Shown here one piece after another: positions 1-12,742 of a stretch of 64,000 nt of DNA; within the stretch, counting starts at the first letter, position 1; each line of letters opens with the position of its first letter. The notes beneath the pieces were generated by a model. It was not told the origin of the DNA. It made no database searches and was given only the letters and a program-made list of their open reading frames with translations. This DNA is from Turnera subulata (Eukaryota; Streptophyta; Magnoliopsida; Malpighiales; Passifloraceae), in the NCBI GenBank assembly GCA_028386065.3, contig JAKUCV010001753.1:41406-105405 (forward strand). Reading direction: 5' to 3'. A program made the position numbers and the translations under genes.

Positions 1-429
1 GTTCAAAACACAAACCGACACTCGGTTTTTCTTGGTCGAACTCTTTGACCTACTGCCATAAACATCTTGATTGATATCACATACCAATCAAGTGCTGATT
101 GTCAAAACACTTTTGACAAATCAACCTCAACAACATATATATCACATATATATACACAAATGAATGCAATATGACATGATCATGCTCTATCACAAATAAT
201 ACATCATGTATATTTGCAAAACCTATCAAACATATGCATATATTTGCATGGCAAATCATATTTATACCAAATCAAATTAGCATATCATTTGATAATACAC
301 AAACACATCATGTTCAAAATCACTTAGCATAACACATACACAAGGTGATTCCTACAGATGCTAAGATGATCATATTATATATGCATCACCTATACGGTTT
401 AGAGCTTCACAAGAAGGCTCCGCTACCAC
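1..429 (-). mobile_element. 5' leader of a second LTR retrotransposon, running off the left edge
   Basis: This stretch lies next to the LTR at 430-1949 and reads as the untranslated leader of the same minus-strand element. The primer binding site is at 416-428; on the minus strand it reads TGGTAGCGGAGCC, matching 11 of 13 positions of the plant initiator-methionine tRNA site TGGTATCAGAGCC. No gag reading frame is visible before the window ends. The rest is AT-rich. Confidence 0.7.
416..428 (-). other. tRNA primer binding site (iMet-like)
   Basis: TGGTAGCGGAGCC on the minus strand, one base downstream of the LTR end. It matches the iMet primer site at 11 of 13 bases and fixes the orientation of the element. 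Confidence 0.7.
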
Positions 430-1949
430 TGTAAGTTTTCCTAGAGCTATTATGACACTCATAACAAGCACAATATGCAGCGGAAACAAGGAAACTTAAC
501 CAAGAACCAAGTGAAGCATGCATAAACCGTATAACAAAATTTTCGTACCTGTAGTATTAGGATCTTTCACTTAAATGCTGGACGGAATTAGCAAGAGCAA
601 GACAACGGCCTGGCTCCTCTATGGTATCCACACGAACCGTGATTGGCTTGAAATCGTCCTACGAATCAAACCTCGAGCACTCTCGGACTGATGTGCTAGC
701 AAGAGTAAACCGGAAGCAACAACCTTGTGGTGTTTGTGTATATGGTTATCTTCTTTCTTTCACAAAGAATGAAGAAGAGGTGTGTGTGGTGTTTTCTCTG
801 AATTTTTGCAGAAGCAAAATGTGAGAGAGAGGGAGCAGAATGTAGAGAGTGATCAGATCACCACAAAGTGCCCAATCCCACTCATAAAAGTCCATTAGCA
901 TAATGGCCAACATAAGGCCCCATTAGGTGACAAGATAATGGCATTCATTATCATGCCTCCACTAATGGACAACCTGAAAACACACCACCTTACCACTAAT
1001 TTCTGTCCAATTATTCAGCTAATAATTGTGCCAAAACCGACCTTGGTTCAACCACGGTCCAACCACGGTCGAACCACGGTTCAACCATCTTCTCGAATCA
1101 ACGGTTCTATGTGTGTGACCCTGTAGGAACTTGTAACATCCGGCAATAATCGTAAAATCTCATTTTACAATTATAAGCAAAGAGCGGCGTCTAGCAACAC
1201 ATCATTGCTACCCGAACGACAAGATCAGTACTGATTCTATATGCCTCGGAACATGTCATCGTCCTTTCGTCCCATCATCAAGATCAAACACGAGACATGG
1301 AATATGCCAATCTCGTATATGTTTAATCTATGTTTCTTGATTCCCGAGTTAACTGTATAAAACGGATACCCATGATATCACCATATCACCTAATCCGAGC
1401 ATGGCCATGCATTTAACAGTTCAACTCTATCAAGAAACCATATGATAATATACCCGTTATATGGGTCGAATGAATCCCGTTTTGATCAATCAAAACCCAC
1501 TACATACTCGTCATATACCCAATGATTACCCTTATGTCCACCCAGTAACGGGTGACTAGGAATAATATCAAAGCACATGATTCATATGTTGGATACCTTA
1601 ACGATCTCAGGTCGAAGGACAATACATCTATAAGAAACACTAATGACATACATATAACGTTCCATGTAGTGTTCTTATGTGGGTCGGTCCGGTCCACAAG
1701 TTCTCTAACTTGTACCCGTATGTTGAATTCATATCACATATAAATTCTCAACATACGCTAGTCTTAATTTATTATTACAACCCATCCGTAATAATAACCG
1801 ACTAGGGACATTTAAGAATATATCAAATATGAACTAGGGTTATAAATATGTGCAAGCAATTATCTCATAATCATATTTATTGGAATAACCTCAAAGTATA
1901 TACATGACTACAATCATCCATAGAATGGCTTTTGGGCATATAACTAACA
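430..1949 (-). mobile_element. 5' LTR of an LTR retrotransposon inserted in a Copia element
   Basis: On the minus strand this 1,520-bp block begins TGTTAGTTAT at 1949 and ends AAACTTACA at 430, so it has TG..CA ends and a 7/8 imperfect terminal inverted repeat (TGTTAGTT against AACTTACA). One base after its end is a tRNA primer binding site (416-428), which makes it a 5' LTR. Its outer edge cuts directly into the Copia reverse transcriptase/RNase H reading frame, which resumes at 1950. The second LTR and the matching target duplication must lie left of the window. It contains a short run of near-repeats of CCACGGTTCAAC at about 1049-1088. Only one LTR is visible, so the superfamily is undecided; a Copia or large non-autonomous element are the likely choices. 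Confidence 0.75.
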
Positions 1950-3373
1950 GGTTGTGCGTTGAAGTTGTAGGCCATGATAGAGTGTGACCTTCAAGTATCT
2001 CAGAATATGCTTCACAGCAATGAGATGGGTTTGGGTAGGAGCAGACATAAATTGGCTCACCTTGCTTATGAAAAAAGCAACATCAGGTCGCATGATAGCA
2101 AGATACTGCAAAGAGACCACTAGTTATCTATATTATGTGGGATCTGTAAGTGGTTCCCCTCTGTTGGCACAAGGTTGTGGAAGTAGAAGCAGGGGTGAGG
2201 ATAGGTTTACATGTCTCTATGCCAGCCTTGGTCAATAAAACCTGAATATATTTCCTCTAGGTGATTAATAAACCAGTTTGTGTTGAACAAACCTCAACCC
2301 CCATAAAATAGGCGGGGCTGCCCAAATCACGTAGAGAAAAAGTGCGAACCAACTAAAGCAGCAAGTTGTTAACAAATTCAGTGTTACTACCCGCAACAAC
2401 AATGTCATCCACATAGAAAAGGAAGTACACTCATATACCTGAGTGATTATAGATAAGAAGTGAGGGATCTGAGTGAGACATCTGGAAACCAAGATGAACA
2501 TGATAATCTGTGAGGCGAGAATACCATGCCCGAGGTGCCTGTTTCAACCCTTACAAGGATCGACGTAATAAACAGACATGGTTGGGTTTGGAAGCATCAA
2601 TAAAGCCAGGAGGCTGAATCATAATGCATTTTGAATATCCAGTTGTTTCATCACCCAATTCTGAGAGAGAGCCAAACAAAGAACCAATCGAGTAGTAGTG
2701 GCTTTAATGACGGGACTGAAAGTCCCACTGTAATCTATTCCAACTCGTTGATGAAACTCCTTAGCCACTAGTCTTGCCTTATAGCGCTCAATACTGCCAT
2801 CAGATTTTCTTTTGATCCGATACACCCACTTACAGCCAATAAGATTCATTCAAGTTCGATATGGCATAAGGTCCCATGTTTGATTTTTTATCAATGCATT
2901 CATTTCCTCTACCATGGCTTGACTTCATTCTTTGCTTTTGTTGGCAATAGTAAAACATGTTGGTTCAGTTTTAGGTGGGCATTTGAGTTCAACAGAGTTG
3001 GTTGTTGGAGAATAACGGTTAGGTGGCTACCAGTGTTGTCGAAGGGTCATAGGATGGTGTTTGGGTGGTGGTGGACTCAGACTAGGGCTAAGAGTGAAAG
3101 CGAAAGTGGGGGACAAGACAGAATTTTGGTCTCATAGAGAGGAAATAGGAGTAGAGAGGCAGGTATGGAAGTGGGAGAAACCCCGAGGGGAAAGAATGGA
3201 GAAGAGGAGTTGGAAGAAGGTGTTTTGGGTGAAGAAATAGAAGGTTGGCCTTGCTGCATCGATGGAAAGAATAACATGAGAGGCACTGGCGTCCAAGTGT
3301 CAGCAGAGATGGGAGCCGGTGGCAATCGATCATGTTCAATGGAAAAGGGAAACACATGCTCAAGAAACTTCAC
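1950..3373 (-). pseudogene. Copia linker, reverse transcriptase and RNase H start, interrupted
   Basis: A proline/serine-rich linker (3373-3077) is followed by the RT core at 2849-2619 ([34 protein letters not shown]). After a frameshift comes the catalytic YVDD motif, coded at 2404-2415 on the minus strand (FYVDDIVVAGSN). A further shifted piece at about 2230-1955 reads LQYLAIMRPDVAFFISKVSQ, typical of the RT C-terminus before RNase H. The frame ends abruptly where the nested LTR begins at 1949. Confidence 0.85.
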
Positions 3374-3375
3374 AT

Positions 3376-4232
3376 GACGGGCTATATCAAAACAACGATT
3401 TTTTATGTCATAGCAGCGATAACCAAGGTGATGTGAGCTATAACCTATGAAGACACAAGAAGTGGAATGGAAATCTACTTTGTGCTGATTATATGGACGT
3501 AGGGAAGGAAAGCATAAACACCCAAATACCCAAAGAAAGGAATATCGGGTAACTAACGAAATAATTGTTGAAAAGGTGAAATATTTGTGCTAACAGGGGA
3601 GGGTATGCAATTAATGAGATACACAGCTGTCTCAAAGGCAAAGTACCAATATTTCTTAGGAACATTACCAATGGCAAGCAAGGTTAATCCAGTCTCTACA
3701 ATGTGTCTTTGTCTACATTCAATAGCACCTTGCTGTTCATGGGGTATGTGGACACATTATGCGGTGTTGAATACCCTGATTAGCAAAAAATATTTATTTA
3801 GCTTGCGATACTCACCTCCCCAGTCACTTTGGATGACTTTTATTTTTGTTTCAAAACGTCGTTCAACAGACTTTTGAAAGATTGGAAAATTGTTAAGGCA
3901 TCAAATTTATATTGAATGGGAAAATACCAATGATACTTACTATAAGCATCAAGGAAAAGGACATAATATAAATGACTATCAAAACTAGGATTTGGAGAGG
4001 GCCCCCAAACATCAGTGTAAAGTAAATCTAATGGGCGTTGAGCCCGTTTATTGGAAAGGAAAAGATGCAACTTAGACAATTTTCCTAATGGACAATGAAC
4101 ACAATACAACGGACTCTTGCAAGGAAGAACAGGAAGACCCCGGCTCACCAGAATCTGCCATTGAACACGATCATGAGGATGACACAATCGGCGGTGCCAA
4201 ATAAGAGATTCAACCCGAACAGCAAGGAACAC
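3376..4232 (-). pseudogene. Copia integrase remnant
   Basis: The ORF 4232-3840 contains the GAG-pre-integrase HHCC zinc finger (HRRLCH ... CVHC) and the start of the DDE core (LLYTDVWG with the first Asp, VLFLDAYSKY with the second). After frameshifts, the downstream segment CVFIGYS ... GYRCYDIKNRCFD at about 3480-3390 matches the integrase-RT linker of Copia polyproteins. Integrase would insert the cDNA; this copy is interrupted. Confidence 0.8.
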
Positions 4233-4467
4233 TTCTAGTCTTCGATTTATTGGAATGGAAGGAAACTGATATAGGCATTAATGCTCAGACCGATGAGAAT
4301 TATAGTCCTAGTTACCTGGTCCTTAACATAGAAAAATTTAGGATGAAACTCAAAATATACTCCATTATCCTGAGTAAAAATTTTTGAACAGAAAGTAGGG
4401 ATTTAATGATAGAGGGGACATGTAAAATATCATTTAAGCAAAGAGCATTGACAGGAATAGATAAAAA

Positions 4468-4752
4468 TTATGAACCAATACCAGCAATAGGGAGATGTGC
4501 ACCATTGCCAACCTGCAAAGAATCACCTCCATTATAGTCATCATACTGATAGAAATGGTTATATTCCAACGTCATATGGTGGGAAGCACCGGTTTCAGGA
4601 AACCACGTGGAAGAAGTAGAACCATATGGAGATGGAGGAATAAACGTCTGAGCAGTGTGTGCACTAGGCGAAAGTACGGGTGCACGCTGATAACACTGCC
4701 AAGCACCATGACCAAATCGGCCACATAGCTGACAATGCAACCGACCTGCATC
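4468..4752 (-). pseudogene. Copia zinc knuckle and aspartic protease remnant
   Basis: An open stretch from 4740 to 4468 encodes a CCHC knuckle CQLCGRFGHGAWQC (CX2CX4HX4C), followed about 30 residues later by WFPETGASHHMT. The latter aligns with the Copia protease active site, normally D(S/T)GA. The catalytic aspartate is replaced by glutamate here. An in-frame stop (TAG near 4754) separates this piece from gag. Confidence 0.8.
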
Positions 4753-5695
4753 CTAATTCCAGTTTGAATGAGAGGAAAAATAAGATAATCCTCGGCCAGA
4801 GAATTGACCATGCCCAGAGCCTCTCCCTCCTCGGCCACGACCCCAAAAACCGCCACGACTGTGACCTTGAAGGGGATCAGTAAGCTGCACAATATAAGTA
4901 GAGGGTGGCGTGGTAGAAACAGGAGAAGTATCTGTAACCGAAGGAGTGACTAAATCAATATTCAATGCCTTGACTGGATCTTCATAAATAAACTCGTGGC
5001 TCATAAGAAGACTTTGCAACTCAGAGAAGGTAACTGGTTGAACACGTGTTTGAAGAGAGGAGACAAGGGGCTTATACCAGTTTTGAGGCCTGGAACACAT
5101 ACACATTAAAATCAGTAATAAAGAGGGGCTTACCAGAAGCGGCTATTTCATCAGCTAGCCGCTTGGCCCGATTAAGGAACCGAAGAACAGGCTCATCTGA
5201 ATATTGCTCAAGGTGCTGAAGGGCCTTATGGATCGCCATAACTCGGGTGTTGTTGGGAGAGGAAAGAGACTCTTATAAAGCAAGCCACGCATCTCGGGAT
5301 GTCTTCTTGTTCAGAACAATAGAGAAGACTTCCACTGTTACATATGATAAAATAGCACTAAGGATAAGACTATCCTGCTGAACCCAACGAAGATAATTAA
5401 GATTAGTCAGTGGAAGATCACCCCCATTGATAAGCAAAATCGTTTGGATAGGACAAGGAAAGGAGCCATCGATGTAACCCATGACTCCTTGGCCAACCGA
5501 AAAGGATTCCATTTGTGCTTGCCAGAACACATAATTGTTTTCGGTCAGTTTTATGGAAATATGGTGATGCACCTACAACAAGGGGTGGGTAGCAGGATCA
5601 AGAGCCTTGGGTGGAGTAATCACATCAAGGGTTGAAGCATAAGAGCTAGGGGATTTAGAGATAATGGACTCGACATTTTTGGGATTGTTTGCCAT
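4753..5695 (-). pseudogene. Copia gag remnant
   Basis: The reading frame opens with ATG at 5693-5695 (MANNPKNVE...). It hits an in-frame TAG at about 5575, then resumes with the typical Copia gag start (IKLTENNYVFWQAQM, near 5555). A further TAA occurs near 5273, after which gag continues with ALQHLEQYSDEPVLRFL. The C-terminal part (about 4753-4900) is rich in glycine and arginine (GGFWGRGRGGRG), as is common before a Copia zinc knuckle. Gag would form the virus-like particle; this copy cannot make a full one. Confidence 0.8.
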
Positions 5696-5725
5696 TTAAA
5701 GCTTTATAATTCCTCTACCATATAG

Positions 5726-8700
5726 AAACACACAGAAAGAATGTTGTGAATCGAGTACATCAATAGATGTTCTCAGTAGTGTTATTATAGCCACTTTATT
5801 AGTGTTACACTTGAACTCCAGAACCTTTGGAGAAGTATATCAGACATTACAACTGTAAGTGATTAGATTTACATCTATAGTTACACAGTTATGAAACCTA
5901 TACTTATCCAAACAGGCTTAACGTGACATAATACAATACTATGACTAACATAAAGGAAACAAAAGAATAAAGTAGTAGGATTTGATTGGTCTCTAGATCT
6001 TGTAGTTCAAACTAGTTCAAAAGTTTATATCGACAACATAATATAGTAGAGTCAAATGATCCATAACTACACAAATAGCGTCATGCCTACTTCGTATTCT
6101 TGATACACCAATCATAAAATCTATGGTAATATGCTCCCACTCCCACTATGGAGTGGATAATAATCTTAACTTACTAGTTGGATACTTCCTCCTACTGTCT
6201 ACCATTCAACTACTGTCCAACTTTGTAGCCCATATTGGTAAAGACGGCGAAATTAACGAGTGTAGTCCCATGGATGTGGCTCTCCAGTCAGCAGTTGTTG
6301 GATTTAGTCGTTGCACGACCCTGCTTGCTCAAAGGCGCCAATGTCCTCCGGCTATTGGTCTAGGGAGTCGAGGTAGTGCGAGTTGTGGAACAAATCTCAC
6401 TTCGATTCCATCAATTACTATTATACTAATTCTCCAAAAAAAAATATTAGTATTTTTTTATCTTAGGCATTAATATTAACAGTAACTCCCTCGTATTAAT
6501 ATTATTTTTCATATTTTTTCATATTATAACTGTAGAATTTTTTGATATACATATTTTTTATTAAAAATATATTTTTTACTTTATTATTTTACTTTATGCC
6601 ACATGTCAACTCTTGATGCGATTCCAGGTATCGAAATAGTAGATTCCCTTAAGTAAAAGCACTGCTATCTATATAAATATGTCAAAGAAGAGACCTAAAT
6701 CTGGTGCTGACACGTGCTGCTTTTTCGCAAAATATATTCAGAGTGCCACGTGGCAAAATGCTTATAAGTCAATCTCATAGCCCCTCTTTACAAACCATGT
6801 TGTGTAACGGATGGAGATTTGCCCAAATTCAACTTGTATAGCAATACAATGTTGAGTAATTGAATGAAATATTCTTGAACAATGAATCCGGCGGAGCTAG
6901 ATATAATTCTTGGAGGGAGTCAATATAACATTTTGTATGTAATAATAAGGATTTATGTGAGAAAATAGAATTTAAGAGGGGCAAAATAGATATTACGATC
7001 AGACTTATATGAAAAAATAAAAAATTCAAGAACCATACGAGAATATGACAATAAGACTTATATGGGAAGTTTTAAAACTCAGGGGCATGGCCCCCTCAAG
7101 CCCCTGGGCCACCCACCACTGCCAATATGGTCTATGATAAGTTGAAGAACATCTCCATAATTAAATAAATGCAATAACAATGGACCTCCTTAAAACTTCC
7201 ATGCATATTTTTGAATGCATCCTCTGCGCCATATTGTTTCTGGAAAAAAATCATTGTTATATATATATTAGATGACGAAAACCAAATTAAAAACAATACT
7301 AATAGTTCATGCGGGCTATGGCTCTTCGATATCCAACACACTCAAAGATAATTTCCGTGATGGCCAGTTCAAGGGGAATTAGTATTTCAATTAAGTTGGT
7401 ATTTTTCCATACTTCCTTGTAAAGAGGAGTGTACAAAGCACTTGTTAAAAACGTCCATTTCAAAACCAAATTAAAGATTTAAGATTTCTTGAGCCTCTCC
7501 GTTAATTAAATTTTGTCTCCTCGTGCCTAATAGTCGGATTAAACCTGAAAATAATTGATGGTCCCCTGTGTTAATTAGTGTACTAACAAATACCTATTAA
7601 GAGTGCAAGCATCAGTGTCAATTTCAAGGCAGAAAACCAACAGAGGAAACTGCAGTCCAGGTGATAAGAGAGCGTTAGCTAGCTAAAATTTATTGCACAA
7701 AAAGAGTGCATAGACATTAGAGGTGACATATGGATGGGCCTCCAATACACATGTGCCTGCCTTCTAGAAGGAAAACCCCACCCCAAAAAAATGCAAAACG
7801 CCACATGCCCCATCAAATTCACATATGTAAGCCAAGCAACGCAGCCACTCCCTTCCAGTTAAGAACCACTTTGTTTTGGACCTTTTGGTGGACCATGGCT
7901 CCAGTACTCTTATACAGTGTAGTGTTTATATATACTGTGCTCTATATATTTTTTGAAATTTGAATACCGCCCTAGCCTTCCATTTCTTGCAACTATTTGG
8001 ACCGTTTTAAGTCAGGGAGATGATCGTTCTGCGATCTTCTCCTCTACAGGCTTAACATTTTTGTCTCTACAGTTACTGTTAAAAAGAGGGCATATAAGAA
8101 GAATTTGAAAATTTCGAAGAGGTGGTGGGTTTGGTTTTGAGTGAGGAGAATAAATTTTGAGGAGTCCATATCTGGGTGTGGTGTGGTCCATATGCTGCCC
8201 CACCCATAAATTGGGTGAGGGACAATTTTGAAAATGGGCCACCCTAAAAAATCAAAGAAAGATACATACCCATGTGCACCCCAGATACTGGAGACGGTTT
8301 GCTGTGTGTGTATGGAAAGCAACATTGCAGAAAATTGTTAGTAATAGTTGATGATGCTTCTCCCATCTTTGACATTTTTTATACACCTTACCAAATCAGA
8401 ATCTAGCAAATTAGCAATACCCTTTGGATCATTGTTATTGTTTATACCGAAAGCAATAACCTTTTGGATCAGTACACGTATGTAACTGCAACTTTCATGA
8501 TTATCGGGAAAAAAAAAATATTACTTTGATGATGATCATTGTTAAGAGCACCATTAGCATATATCTATGTCACATAAGCTGAAAATGACATGGGAAACAA
8601 ACAAATACGAACAGACAATTTAGCCCGTCCTCGAGGCAATGTTTCCACTTCATTACAACCATTAACTTAAACCCACAATACCTTCGGACTTCCTGAAAGT

Positions 8701-9376
8701 AATTGTTCGTTGTCAAGTGTCGGTGAAGGATAGGAAGAAGAGTAGAAGGTCATTTCAATAGAGAGGCATATAGTAAAATGCCCTGGCCACCAGACTGACA
8801 AAAATAAGATATGGCATAAAAAAAAAATGCCTGCCGGCAGGATGTTTAGAGAACCAACCAGTACTAAGAATCAGTGTTTTGTTTCCTTTTTTACTTTTCT
8901 TTTAGGGTATGGCTAAATTAGCAACAACTGAAGTAGCATGATAACATAAAATATAAGAAAAGGCTCCAAGATGTTTGTGGCAATCCCGCCTTGAAACTGT
9001 AACTAAAATTTCCTTGTTTGATCTTTGAACCGACAATTTTTCTTACAAAAGAATTGAGCCAAAAACAAAAGAATCAAAAAACAAAACCCAAGTAGAAGCA
9101 ACTTACATATAATCAAGGGCATTTGACATTATCTAATCTATCTCTTCAAACTGCAGTAATTCTTCTGTCCATATAACACAGTTTCTTCTCATATCTGGGT
9201 GGGGCCGTTATCCGGGTTTTTAGAGGAAGGAGGCCAATCAAGAAATGAAGCACTAGCAGCTCGCTCAATGTGGATTCCCCAACTAGTTCTCATTCGGGGA
9301 TAAAAGCACTTTATGCCCACCCATGCCTGTGGTTTATACCAGCAATATACCTTCACTAATTGTCATGTAGTATTAT
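5726..9376. other. Intergenic; probable Copia 5' LTR remains, then CSLC 3' flank
   Basis: From 5726 to about 6450 the sequence probably holds remains of the Copia 5' LTR, but I found no second copy to prove it. From 6887 to 7120 are fragments resembling a worn DNA transposon (GGCGGAGCTA near 6889, CCACCACTGCC near 7113). The rest is AT-rich without a convincing gene. The last few hundred bases before 9376 are likely 3' UTR of the CSLC gene. Confidence 0.4.
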
Positions 9377-12028
9377 TCACTGAACCTGCTCGCCTATCAA
9401 GTCTAGACCTACCAGCAGGAACGATATGCCTTGAAACAGCAAGAAGTAGAAATGGATACCCTGAGCAGACAGAAGACTCCTGGCAGAAGCTGTTAAAAGA
9501 AGGAAAGCAAGTGCTAGCTCCTTGGTATATATTCTGTTATGCTTCTTCTGTTGCCGAGCCTTTTGCTCCTGCTGTCGAATTTCCTCATTTATATCATCGA
9601 GGTTAGGTGCAGAGGAACCCCTTTGATGCTTTAGATCCTTTTGAGCCAATGAGACAAGATCACCCTCAGATGATCGGCCAGACTTCTTAGTGACAACCCA
9701 TTCATAAGCACTTCCGAGCTGGAATAAACCAGAGACCATGGCATTGAACTTGGTCACAGACATGGTGTTTTCAAAGAGGAGGTATGGGACGATGAAGGGA
9801 AAGGACTTGGGGGCCGGGAGGATATTGAGAAATGACATGGTGGCAGGGATGTAGCACACAACCCATGCGGGGAGCTCGGCTTCTGGAACAAACATGGTCA
9901 TGGGGAGAATTATGCAGAAGAGGGTGAAAGAATAAAATGGCAGGATTAGCTTTCGGAGCAGAAAGAACAGAAAAATCATATTGAATTTCTTCCATACACT
10001 AATCTGCAAAGACAAATTAAAGTTACAGAATGCATTAGCAATTAGAACCAGCATAAATTGTCAAACAATCAGTAGGAGAAGATAGAAAACTTTCAAGGGC
10101 AAAGCAAATACCTTGGCTCGGATAATAGCAGGCAAACAGAGCCGAAATAACTGCATGGGCCCAGAATGCCATCTGTGCTGTTGCTTTCTATAAGCCTCAT
10201 ATGATTCTGGCAATTCACACTGGCACTGAACATAAAAAGGATCTCACAGTTATTCTCGTGAAAATCAACAAGAGGAATGCCAGTGAGGCAGCAAAAGACA
10301 AATGGTAAACCCTTCCAGAAAAGAGGGGCATCAATATACCTCAACATCATTGAGGAAAATGAACTTCCACCCATGTAGATGAGCACGGACAGCAATATCC
10401 ATGTCCTCAACAGTAGTCCTTTCTAACCACCCACCAGCATCCTCCAAAGCCTTGATCCTCCACACCCCAGCAGTGCCGTTGAAGCCGAAGAAGTTGATGA
10501 AAACACCATTGACTTGCTGCTCTACTTCAAAATGAAAGGCTAAATTAATGTTCTGCAACCTCGTCAATAAATTCTCATCCTTGTTCACAAATGACCATCT
10601 TGCCTGAACAAGTCCTAGTTCCTCATTATCCTGTACCAATCAACACAAGGGAGGAAAGCCAAAGTCAGGGTCTCAATGCTTGAACTCCCTAATTATAAGG
10701 AAAATTTTAAAGTAACTAGTCAACACATGGCATAAAATTCCCAGTTAATGAAGCACCTACTTCAAATTCCATGAGCATTCCCAAGTATATAACTATACAA
10801 ACAACAACAGCATGGAATTGAACTGAATTCAAACTCAAGTACCTTAAAGTGAGGAACAGTTCTTTTTAGGAAATCAGGCGCAGGCTGAAAATCGGCATCA
10901 AAAATAGCCACAAACTCATAGTCTTTGACGTAGCTACAATTCATTGCAGACTTGAGATTACCAGCTTTGTAACCATCTCTAATCACACGATGCCTATACA
11001 CAATCTTGGCACCCTCGTCTTGCCACTTGTTCACCTCTTCTTTGATCAGCAATTGCGTCGTGGGATCATCAGAATCATCCAAAATTTGAATCAAAATCTT
11101 CGACTTCGGCCAGTCCAAGTTACAGACGGCAGCAATAGATTGTTGATACACCTAATAAAAATTAGAAATTTTTTCTTTCAGAACACAAAACCCCAAAGCA
11201 GTATCTTCACACTTAAAAAGCCTTGCAAAAAACAGAAACAACCTTAAAAATTACCTCTTTCTCATTACACATGGGGATCTGGACAAGAACCATAGGGAAG
11301 TACCCATCTTCACCAGATTCGAGATCCGCTACAGCGTCGAGTTTGGGAATGGGCTTTATCCTCTTGAACTTGATCCAGAAACAACCCAGGCACAGAACAA
11401 GCCTGTCCACACTCTGGATAAGGAAGAGCACAATACACACATTGGCCAAAAACTGGAGGGGAGGAGCCAAGTACTCCACCCGCACCAGAACCCACCTAGA
11501 ATACAACGAATCGAACAAGTCCTTGAACCCGAACGGCGTCGCCAAGAGGTACTGCGGCGCGCCAAAATGCCACCCTTTAAAATACGCGGCGACTTCAAAC
11601 CCTAGGAGAACAACCGACAACCACAGGAACACTTTGATGCACGAATAGAACCGGCTCCTCACGGTAGGGTTCTCGTTGCTCTCCGGCTCGGCCACGTCGG
11701 CGTCGGTGTCGGTGCGGCCGGAGCGGAGGCGGCGGCGTACGGCGGAGCCGAGGGAGACGAGGGCGGTGGCAATGGAGGTGAGGCAGCCGGCGGCCTTGTG
11801 GGCTCTCAAGAGGAGGACCCAAGTGAGCTGCTTGGCGTTCTTGTTGCGCGACTTCTTGTCGCGCCCCTGCGGCGTCGAAGAGCCGTCAGCGGCGGCTGCG
11901 CCAATCAAGAAATCCTCGTCGGAGGGGGCCTCGAGCTCCACCATTGACCAGTTGGGGTTCTCCATTTTGACAACCACCGGCGTGCCGCGGTGAGTCTCCT
12001 TGGCCCACCAGTCGAACGACGGTGCCAT
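9377..12028 (-). CDS. CSLC12: Cellulose synthase-like protein C (CSLC12-like xyloglucan glucan synthase)
   Basis: Five coding exons join into 704 aa: 12028-11255, 11151-10843, 10630-10340, 10225-10112 and 10003-9377, all with GT-AG introns and matching phases. CSLC proteins are Golgi membrane GT2 enzymes that make the beta-1,4-glucan backbone of xyloglucan from UDP-glucose. Seen here: a CSLC6/12-type N-terminus ([11 protein letters not shown]), transmembrane segments near 130-150 and 185-225, then the cytosolic GT2 domain. Its active-site residues are DDSDD (283-287), FDADF (342-346), TVEDMD with catalytic Asp 437, and QQHRW (473-477, the QxxRW motif). Several membrane spans follow from about 505 to the C-terminus ([12 protein letters not shown]). 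Length and motifs fit an intact enzyme. The exact paralog number is by resemblance only. Confidence 0.95.
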
Positions 12029-12540
12029 TGTCGTCGTTGCTGCTTAAAGAGTCCGCCTTTGGGTCTGATCTGTAAAACCCAGAAACCAAATCCAAACAAG
12101 AGAGATGATAACAGACCAAGGTGGACGGAAGGAGGGGAGGGAAGGGGAGGGCGATCTAGTTGTTTGTTTGATGGCTAAGGAGTGTGTCAAAAAAAAGGTT
12201 AAAACTTTGATACCATTGTCAGAAGAGGAATGGGGGAGACGCGTGGAGGGAGAGGACGCAGATAGCAACAAATGCGAGCCGAGGCGTCTGCGTCTCTCTA
12301 GAGCATGAGAGGGGAGGGAGGGGTTTGGGGCAGACAACTTATACGATAAAAATGTGGTAGGAGAGAAGAAAGAGAGAGACAGAGAAATAGTACAAAAACG
12401 CTATTGTTCGATTACAGCTTGCAATAAGCTTGGTATGGTAAGAGGAGCAGCAAGAAATTATAAAGAGAGAGAGAGAGGGAAGGAGTGATGTACAGAAGGA
12501 GAAAGAGAGAGTTTTAGGAAAGAGATGGTAACAGCTCAAC
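12029..12540 (-). promoter_or_regulatory. CSLC 5' leader and proximal promoter
   Basis: Upstream of the CSLC start the minus strand is CT-rich, with GA/TC microsatellites at about 12362-12510. A TTTATAA stretch at 12458-12464 could be a TATA box. A good splice acceptor (GGGTTTTACAG) ends at about 12071, just before the start codon, so the leader probably contains an intron. The transcription start is not determined. Confidence 0.4.
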
Positions 12541-12710
12541 ACGTCTTTGTGGGTGTTTGATTTTGGGAGAGTAGGGAATCATTCAATTGTTTTTTCTTGG
12601 GAAATTCTTTCTTTTTTTTTCAAAAGAGAAAGAAAAAAAACATTAATTATTATGACATGGGTGTATTCAAAAAGAGACAGAAAGCAAATTGATGTGATGT
12701 AATATGAACA

Positions 12711-12742
12711 GAGGGAGGAGAGGAGAGGAGAGGAGAGGAGAG
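12711..12742. repeat. (AGGAG)n microsatellite
   Basis: About five to six perfect GGAGA pentamers upstream of the CSLC gene. A useful length-polymorphic marker at most. Confidence 0.9.

Larger units (their letters stand above)
1950..5725 (-). mobile_element. Degenerate Ty1/Copia retrotransposon, 3' end cut by a nested LTR element
   Basis: Reading from 5695 down to 1950 the order is gag, zinc knuckle, protease, integrase, reverse transcriptase, start of RNase H. Integrase before reverse transcriptase is the Copia order. Every domain is broken by stops or frameshifts, so the element is dead. The gag start is ATG at 5693-5695. A possible worn primer site lies just upstream (minus-strand TGGTAGAGG, about 5715-5722), but I could not delimit a 5' LTR above it. 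The 3' end is missing because another LTR element is inserted at 1949/1950. Confidence 0.9.

Noticed and set aside
6887..7120. Possible worn DNA transposon with GGCGGAGCTA and CCACCACTGCC ends
   Set aside because: The ends match each other poorly and no target duplication is found.
12044..12337. 97-aa upstream ORF and an overlapping out-of-frame ORF (12119-11886) before the CSLC start
   Set aside because: A strong splice acceptor ends at about 12071, so most of this region is probably a 5' UTR intron. The translations are low-complexity Ser/Pro/Arg.
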